From JAZNOL01 sp045580815 (GTDB lineage: Bacteria > Bacillota > Clostridia > RUG12999): a stretch of 17,388 bases of DNA. Position numbers and translations under genes: made by a program. Numbering within the stretch: position 1 is the first letter of the stretch; each line of letters begins with the position of its first letter. The stretch lies in contig JAZNOL010000083.1 of NCBI GenBank assembly GCA_045580815.1, positions 1-17,388 of the forward strand. The letters run 5' to 3'. The notes beneath the pieces are model-generated. The model was given only the letters and a program-made list of their open reading frames with translations. It was not told the DNA's origin and ran no database searches. Below are positions 12,953 to 17,388 of this stretch, piece by piece.

Positions 12953-15535
12953 ATGAAAAAAATAGCACTGGTTCTTATTTTTATTTTAACTCTTATGGCG
13001 TGTAGTGTTGAAACATTTGCCTATGAGTTTCCGCATAGTTTTTGGGCGGCAAAAAAAAACTTTGACAATGCAGAAAACTCAAAAAACTATTCAGCAATGG
13101 TTGAGTATGGCAATCAAATTGTAAATATAATGCAAAATGCACCGGAGGGTAAAGAAAAAAAGGCAAATATTGTTATTCATTATAACAAAATAGGTGTTGC
13201 ATATGAAAAAATGGGCGACTATGACAACAGTATGCAAACGTTTAAGAAGTTATATGATTATGCTTCAAAATATGGAGACGAGTTTTGGGATTATGTAAAA
13301 ACAGCACAGGCAAAAGTAAATCAGTATACATCAGAAATCAGCATGTATACAGACAAAGGTGCATATACATATTATGGAGCTAAAAACGAAAAAAACAATG
13401 GTGTTCTTTTTGGACTGTGCTCAGATGCTGTTACCCGAAAAAAACTCAGCAACGAGTCGATGATACTTACGTATCAGGAGCTTGGACAAAAATTGCTTGC
13501 GTACAACTCAGGTATTGTTTCAAAAGCAAATTCTTCCGGATGTGCGGTTGAATTTGCCCTTAACTGTCCCAACGAGGGTGCAGATATAAAAAATATTGAA
13601 AGAATGAACTCATATCTCGAAGAAATTTCAAATTTATTCAAAAAATATCCCAATGTACCAATATATTTGCGATTTGGTGCGGAATTTGACATATGGTCAG
13701 TTCAGGCAGAACCGGAGGAGTATAAAGCGGCGTTTAGATATGTGGCAGAATATTTCAAAAGCAGAAATTCCAATGTTGCAATGGTGTGGAGTCCAAATCA
13801 TACGCCAAACTGGTATATTGACATAGATGATTATTATCCCGGAGACGAATGGGTTGATTGGGTAGGGGTTTCTTTGTATGCTCAGCGGTATTTCATGGGA
13901 AACAAAAACAGTGATCCGGAAGATGAACTTTTATTTAATACCGGAATAAACTCCAATCCGGTTGTGGTTATAAAAAATCTGGTTAAAAAATACGGCGACC
14001 GAAAACCTATTATGATTTCAGAATGCGGTGCCGGGCACAAAATGGTAAAAAGCGGTGAAGATACAAGCGAGTTTGCGTTAAGACGATTAAGAGAGCTTTT
14101 TGCTTATTTACCAATGGTTTATCCGCAGGTAAAGCTTATTGCATATTTTGACTGGTATGTTGAAGATAACAGCGAAAAAAGTGATTTCAGACTGTCTACA
14201 AATACAGCTTTGCAAAATGAATATCTTTCCTTGATAAAAGGACCAAGATTTATTCAGGATGAGTATACTGGCAGTGCTGATTTATGCTATAGAAAAGTGA
14301 CGGATAATATTAACGTGGATAGTATATTTGAGGTTTCCTGCTATGCATACAGATATGGAACAAACTCTCAAAAGGTTACATATTTTATTGATGATAAATA
14401 TGCAGGAATGTCAAATGAAATTCCGTTTACCGCAACGGTTGATGCAACTAATTATCCGGGAAAACATCGTTTAAAAGCGGTAGTAATGTTTGAAAACGGC
14501 AAAACGCTTACAACAGAGTCTTATATTAATATAAACCATGCGAGCAAAGACGTTACTGTTGAAATATCTGGAGATAGGGTTGATTTTGACCAGGAACCAA
14601 TAATTTATAACAGCAGAACAATGGTTCCGATGAGAAAAATTTTTGAGGAATTGGGAGCAAATGTTTCCTGGGACGGCAACACAAACACAGCAACCGGAAA
14701 ACGTGGGGATCGCACGGTAAAAATTACTGTGGGGCAAAAAAAGATGTATGTCAACAGTAAAGAAATTGCTCTGGATACAGCACCAATAATCATGGGAGCA
14801 AGAACGCTTGTTCCTGTAAGAGCCGTTGCCGAAGGGCTTGGCTGCACCGTTAATTGGGACGATAAATATTATATTGTGTCAATAACTCCAAAAAAGTTTA
14901 AATGGTCAGACTGGGAAGAGGACTTGCCCGGCTTTGTTGATGAGGATTTGTATTATGTAGAAGAAAAAACCTTGTATTCTTTCCGTGAAAAGGAGTATTA
15001 TCAAACAGACTACGAAAAAGGCAGCTCAAAATATCTTGTTGATGTTGATATGGATTACGGAAACTGGAGCGATTGGCAAAACGAATATATTTCTTCATCG
15101 GATGAAAGAGAAGTGCAAACCCGTACACAGTCAACAACAAAAGAATATCACTATGAACACTATTGTATAGGTAATATAGGTGTTGAAGAAAAAAATTACC
15201 GCACGTGGAATTATAGGAAGTATGACGAATGTACGCATCATGATTTGGGATGGTTTACACAGCCGCTTGAACATTCCGAGGATAGCGACATAAGCTATAC
15301 ATATTATGTGAACGGAGAAAAATACAGATGCTCAAACACCTGCTTCCGTTGGTATCTCACAGGCACTACAGGGGGTGAATATACTCAGTACAGAGCAAGG
15401 GATATTTATCACACATATACATATTGGAGATGGAGCGACTGGACAGACTTTGACGATGAAGACCCTTACGATTATTATGATTGGGACGAAATAGAGGTTG
15501 AAGAAATGATTGTATACAGATACAAGGAAAAATAA
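12953..15535 (+). CDS. Secreted multidomain GH26-like glycoside hydrolase
   Basis: An 860-residue exported protein. The signal peptide ends either after A23 (TFA) or, less likely, at a weak lipobox before C17. Residues 30-125 are helical with a TPR-like repeat (IGVAYEKMGDYDNSMQTFKK at 80-99). A GH26-like barrel (about 135-430) has LRFGAEFD with E244 as candidate acid/base, VWSPNHTPNWY (278-288), YYPGDEWVDWVGVSLY (294-309) and MISECG with E357 as candidate nucleophile; GH26 enzymes cleave beta-mannans and related glucans. An Ig-like segment (about 440-530) precedes two copper-amine-oxidase-N-type stalk repeats (535-645, with SRTMVPMRKIFEELG and ARTLVPVRAVAEGLG). The tail has WSDW at 651, 705 and 827. 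Substrate is unproven. GGAGG lies 14 bases before the ATG, an unusually long spacing, and no promoter is visible between it and the tRNA-Leu terminator. Confidence 0.8.
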   Translation: MKKIALVLIFILTLMACSVETFAYEFPHSFWAAKKNFDNAENSKNYSAMVEYGNQIVNIMQNAPEGKEKKANIVIHYNKIGVAYEKMGDYDNSMQTFKKLYDYASKYGDEFWDYVKTAQAKVNQYTSEISMYTDKGAYTYYGAKNEKNNGVLFGLCSDAVTRKKLSNESMILTYQELGQKLLAYNSGIVSKANSSGCAVEFALNCPNEGADIKNIERMNSYLEEISNLFKKYPNVPIYLRFGAEFDIWSVQAEPEEYKAAFRYVAEYFKSRNSNVAMVWSPNHTPNWYIDIDDYYPGDEWVDWVGVSLYAQRYFMGNKNSDPEDELLFNTGINSNPVVVIKNLVKKYGDRKPIMISECGAGHKMVKSGEDTSEFALRRLRELFAYLPMVYPQVKLIAYFDWYVEDNSEKSDFRLSTNTALQNEYLSLIKGPRFIQDEYTGSADLCYRKVTDNINVDSIFEVSCYAYRYGTNSQKVTYFIDDKYAGMSNEIPFTATVDATNYPGKHRLKAVVMFENGKTLTTESYININHASKDVTVEISGDRVDFDQEPIIYNSRTMVPMRKIFEELGANVSWDGNTNTATGKRGDRTVKITVGQKKMYVNSKEIALDTAPIIMGARTLVPVRAVAEGLGCTVNWDDKYYIVSITPKKFKWSDWEEDLPGFVDEDLYYVEEKTLYSFREKEYYQTDYEKGSSKYLVDVDMDYGNWSDWQNEYISSSDEREVQTRTQSTTKEYHYEHYCIGNIGVEEKNYRTWNYRKYDECTHHDLGWFTQPLEHSEDSDISYTYYVNGEKYRCSNTCFRWYLTGTTGGEYTQYRARDIYHTYTYWRWSDWTDFDDEDPYDYYDWDEIEVEEMIVYRYKEK

Positions 15536-15578
15536 ACTGCAAGTATTACGAAAATGTGAATAAATTGTAAAAAAAGTG

Positions 15579-15607
15579 TTGACAATTGTCGCTATATGTG
15601 ATATAAT
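15579..15607 (+). promoter_or_regulatory. Full-consensus promoter of the Cys-tail membrane protein
   Basis: TTGACA (15579-15584), 17 bases, TATAAT (15602-15607), with TG one base before the -10. Both hexamers are perfect, predicting strong expression. The leader to the ATG at 15664 is about 50 bases. Confidence 0.9.
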
Positions 15608-15663
15608 GTTGTTTGGTAAAATTTTGTGTGCGTAAGCATGCAAAAGGAAAGGGGGATTTTAAA

Positions 15664-15924
15664 ATGGCAGTAGCATCATTAGTATTGGGTATTATAGCTC
15701 TTGTATTTTGCTGGATGCCGGGTGGTCTTTCAACAGTTTCACTTATTTGTGGTATTATTGGTATTATTCTCGGCGCCCTCGGTTCACGTACAGAGAAAAA
15801 AGGTGCGGCTACAGCAGGTCTTGTAATGTCAATCATTGCAGTAGCACTTGGATTACTTACTTTTGCTATGTGTGGTGGATGTGTGGCGTGTGCAGCATGT
15901 ACATCAGCGTGTGCAGCATTTTAA
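15664..15924 (+). CDS. DUF4190-like small membrane protein with Cys-rich tail
   Basis: An 86-residue membrane protein. The ATG at 15664 is chosen because GGAAAGGGGG lies just upstream; the frame stays open 51 bases further but lacks an SD. Three hydrophobic stretches (about 1-18, 22-41, 48-69) with Gly/Ile/Leu-rich repeats and the basic SRTEKKGAATAGL turn resemble DUF4190-type proteins. The C-terminal 17 residues hold five cysteines (C70, C73, C76, C79, C83) in the order CxxCxxCxxCxxxC, unlike ordinary DUF4190 members as I know them. Function is unknown. It has the strongest-looking protein-gene promoter in the window and is followed by an imperfect hairpin. Confidence 0.75.
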   Translation: MAVASLVLGIIALVFCWMPGGLSTVSLICGIIGIILGALGSRTEKKGAATAGLVMSIIAVALGLLTFAMCGGCVACAACTSACAAF

Positions 15925-15934
15925 AGTTGTGACT

Positions 15935-15973
15935 ATCCCTGCCGTTATGCACAATGAGTGTAAAGGCGGGGAT
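15935..15973 (+). terminator. Weak terminator or attenuator hairpin before the Lgt-like gene
   Basis: ATCCCTGCC (15935-15943) pairs with GGCGGGGAT (15965-15973), nine pairs with one G-U, around a 21-nt loop, followed by only three further Ts. The long loop and short T run suggest partial termination, with readthrough into the gene at 16009, for which no separate promoter is visible. Confidence 0.5.
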
Positions 15974-16008
15974 TTTCATATTTTTAACAGTTTTTAAAGG
16001 AGATAAAA

Positions 16009-16794
16009 ATGTTTCCGTTTATAAATATTTTTTCAAAACAAATTTCCACCTACGGCTTATGTATGCTGATTGCTTTGTTTTTGGTGACATATCTTGTGAG
16101 CCTTAAAGCAAAGAAAAAAGATGTACCCGGCGCTATGATTATTTTGATTGCGGCAATGGTGTTTTTATTTGCAATGCTGGGTGCAGGATTTTTATACCTT
16201 ATAGTAACATATCCCATAGATTATATTATTTCGGAAATAATCAGCGGTAGTTTTAATTTTAATATAGGGCTTGTTTTCTATGGTGGACTCATCGGTGGTA
16301 TCGGCGGAGCTTTTGTAGGTGCAAAAATTGCAAGAGTAAAGCTGATGGAGCTTGAAGATGCCATTGTTCCGTACATTCCGCTTGGACATGCTATAGGCAG
16401 AGTAGGTTGCTTTCTGGCAGGTTGCTGTTACGGCATGGAGTATAGCGGTCCGTGCGCGGTTTACTATCCAAATTCTATTTTTGGACTTTCACCGGATGTG
16501 GGGTATTTCCCGGTACAGCTTCTTGAATCTGCACTGGATTTGTGCATAATGGGCTATTTGCTGCTGTATTCTACCAAAAAGAATAAAACAAAGGGTGAAT
16601 TACTGTTTGAATATCTGTGGCTTTATGCATTAATGCGTATATTTACGGAATGCTTCCGCGGTGATGCTATACGTGGAGTTTTCTCAGGCTTTTCCACTTC
16701 ACAGTGGGTAAGCATTGGAATGATTCTTGCAAGCATACTGTTTAAAATTTTTGTAATTATAAAAGAAGCAAGAAGCAAAAAGGAACAGATATGA
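16009..16794 (+). CDS. Lgt-family prolipoprotein diacylglyceryl transferase-like protein
   Basis: A 261-residue polytopic membrane protein of the Lgt family, which attaches diacylglycerol to the lipobox cysteine of prolipoproteins. Seven hydrophobic segments are visible. Family landmarks are GLVFYGGLIGG (87-97), GHAIGRVGCFLAGCCYG (126-142), PVQLLES (168-174), and R210 and E214 near RIFTECFRGD. Two canonical features differ: the HGG histidine important in E. coli Lgt is Y91, and the usual RxGNFxNG motif reads RVGCFLAG with extra cysteines at 139-140. This variant form occurs in Firmicutes beside or instead of classic Lgt, as I recall. It may act on lipoproteins or on another acceptor. AAAGGAG precedes the ATG by six bases, and its stop overlaps the next gene by four bases. 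Confidence 0.8.
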   Translation: MFPFINIFSKQISTYGLCMLIALFLVTYLVSLKAKKKDVPGAMIILIAAMVFLFAMLGAGFLYLIVTYPIDYIISEIISGSFNFNIGLVFYGGLIGGIGGAFVGAKIARVKLMELEDAIVPYIPLGHAIGRVGCFLAGCCYGMEYSGPCAVYYPNSIFGLSPDVGYFPVQLLESALDLCIMGYLLLYSTKKNKTKGELLFEYLWLYALMRIFTECFRGDAIRGVFSGFSTSQWVSIGMILASILFKIFVIIKEARSKKEQI

Positions 16795-17222
16795 AATTTC
16801 ATAAAATTGAAGAAAAAGACCTTGAAAAACTATATAACCTGTATCTTCAGCTTGTGGAGTTTGGAGATTTAGAGAATATGCGCCGTGTTTTTGCCGAAAT
16901 TAAAGAAAGTCCTCACTATATTCTTTTTGGAGTATATACCGAAGAAGACGAGCTTGTTGCAACGGCATCGCTTACAAAATGCTTTGACTTAACCGAAGAT
17001 TCCAGATATTATTACAGTATGGAAAATTTTGTGGTAGATAAAAATTTTCGCAGACAAGGTGCCGGTAAATTTTTATTGAAGAACGTTGAGGAATATGTTA
17101 AAGCAAACGGCGGCAGATATATTAATTTTACGTCAAGTGCATGGCGTAAAGATGCGCATGCTTTTTATGAAAATTCAGGTTATAAGGCAGATTACGTAAA
17201 AGGGTTTAAAAAAGAATTCTAA
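16791..17222 (+). CDS. GNAT-family N-acetyltransferase
   Basis: A 143-residue cytoplasmic acetyltransferase. The acetyl-CoA-binding motif is RRQGAGKFLL (87-96), preceded by the strand SMENFVVDKNF (76-86), and the C-terminal FYENSGY (125-131) is the usual GNAT motif B. The acceptor is unknown. Its ATGA start overlaps the Lgt-like stop, so translation is coupled; whether it modifies something in lipoprotein processing is not shown. A large hairpin follows seven bases after the stop. Confidence 0.85.
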   Translation: MKFHKIEEKDLEKLYNLYLQLVEFGDLENMRRVFAEIKESPHYILFGVYTEEDELVATASLTKCFDLTEDSRYYYSMENFVVDKNFRRQGAGKFLLKNVEEYVKANGGRYINFTSSAWRKDAHAFYENSGYKADYVKGFKKEF

Positions 17223-17267
17223 AACGAGGCTGTAGCAAAATGAAATCATTTTGCTACAGCATCGTTT
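17222..17267 (+). terminator. Long palindrome after the GNAT gene, probable terminator
   Basis: A perfect 15-bp stem (GCTGTAGCAAAATGA at 17229-17243, TCATTTTGCTACAGC at 17246-17260) with a 2-nt gap, extended by AAACGA/TCGTTT across one mismatch to 21 paired positions. It stops the rightward operon or serves both strands; the T run is short and interrupted, so the terminator call is less sure than the hairpin. Confidence 0.65.
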
Positions 17268-17281
17268 CGTTACACAATAAA

Positions 17282-17306
17282 ATATCCCCCATTATATGGG
17301 GGATAT
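17282..17306 (-). terminator. Terminator of dapB
   Basis: A perfect 10-bp stem (ATATCCCCCA at 17282-17291, TGGGGGATAT at 17297-17306) with a 5-nt loop. On the minus strand it follows the dapB stop by 10 bases and ends in TTTATT. Confidence 0.8.
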
Positions 17307-17316
17307 CTATATTTAG

Positions 17317-17388
17317 TTATCCTATTATATTACCCAGCATATCGTCCATTGAGTACATACCTGCCGGTTTGCCTTTTAAAAACTGTGC
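17317..17388 (-). CDS. dapB: 4-hydroxy-tetrahydrodipicolinate reductase, C-terminal fragment
   Basis: Partial gene entering from the right edge; the last 23 codons and the TAA are visible. The sequence AQFLKGKPAGMYSMDDML matches the conserved DapB C-terminus (xFLxGKPAGxYxMxDxL). DapB reduces the dipicolinate precursor with NAD(P)H in lysine and diaminopimelate synthesis, in the cytoplasm. A terminator follows it. The call rests on this short but distinctive tail. Confidence 0.75.
   Translation of the reverse strand, partial: AQFLKGKPAGMYSMDDMLGNIIG

Noticed and set aside
12793..13005. Open frame across tRNA-Leu
   Set aside because: It lies over the tRNA and its terminator and reads into the hydrolase gene out of frame.
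15613..15663. 17-codon N-terminal extension of the Cys-tail protein
   Set aside because: No SD before it; a strong purine-rich SD precedes the ATG at 15664, and the extension would begin just six bases after the -10 element.
1..17388. CRISPR array, prophage, transposase or integrase
   Set aside because: No regularly spaced direct repeats and no protein with integrase, transposase or phage structural motifs was found on either strand.

Overview
The window looks like chromosome from an uncultivated or little-studied low-GC Clostridia (Bacillota). The reasons are the SCIFF ranthipeptide gene with its radical SAM maturase, which is close to a signature of the class, S-layer homology (SLH) proteins, copper-amine-oxidase-type stalk repeats, strong TTGACA/TATAAT promoters with 17-bp spacers and Shine-Dalgarno (SD) sites of the AGGAGG type. 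Coding is dense: no gene-free stretch exceeds 300 bases. There is no CRISPR array, transposase or phage gene.

Layout. (1) Minus strand, 1-1709: promoter, scfA (Cys-rich ranthipeptide precursor), an intercistronic terminator-like hairpin, scfB (SCIFF maturase), then the first 16 codons of an Orn/Lys/Arg-decarboxylase-like gene running off the edge. (2) Plus strand, 1769-7363: a promoter with a foldable leader and five tightly spaced genes, all for envelope proteins: a lipoprotein, a minimal SLH protein, a polytopic membrane protein fused to a PstS-like binding domain, a small membrane protein and a large SLH protein. I did not recognise this five-gene set as a named system; it is the best candidate here for an undescribed surface module. 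(3) 7367-11706, same direction and no clear new promoter: a ferredoxin-type aldo/keto reductase, a LOG-family nucleotide hydrolase, an acyl-ACP thioesterase and a cytoplasmic glycoside-hydrolase-like protein. (4) 11747-12447: a deletion scar. The promoter and first 32 codons of a tRNA-dihydrouridine synthase (dus) gene are joined to the 3' part of azlC, which also carries a frameshift; an intact azlD follows.

(5) 12498-12915: two divergently transcribed tRNA genes, CAT anticodon on minus and Leu-CAG on plus, each with a consensus promoter and a strong terminator. (6) 12953-15535: a large secreted protein with helical/TPR-like repeats, a GH26-like catalytic domain, an Ig-like region, two stalk repeats and three WSDW motifs; it starts 38 bases past the tRNA-Leu terminator with no visible promoter. 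(7) 15579-17222: a strongly promoted small membrane protein with a ferredoxin-like Cys tail, an Lgt-family protein with non-canonical active-site residues and a GNAT acetyltransferase. (8) The right edge holds the minus-strand 3' end of dapB and its terminator.

Genes were identified by reading motifs and recalled family patterns; no database search was run. Promoters and terminators are sequence predictions.
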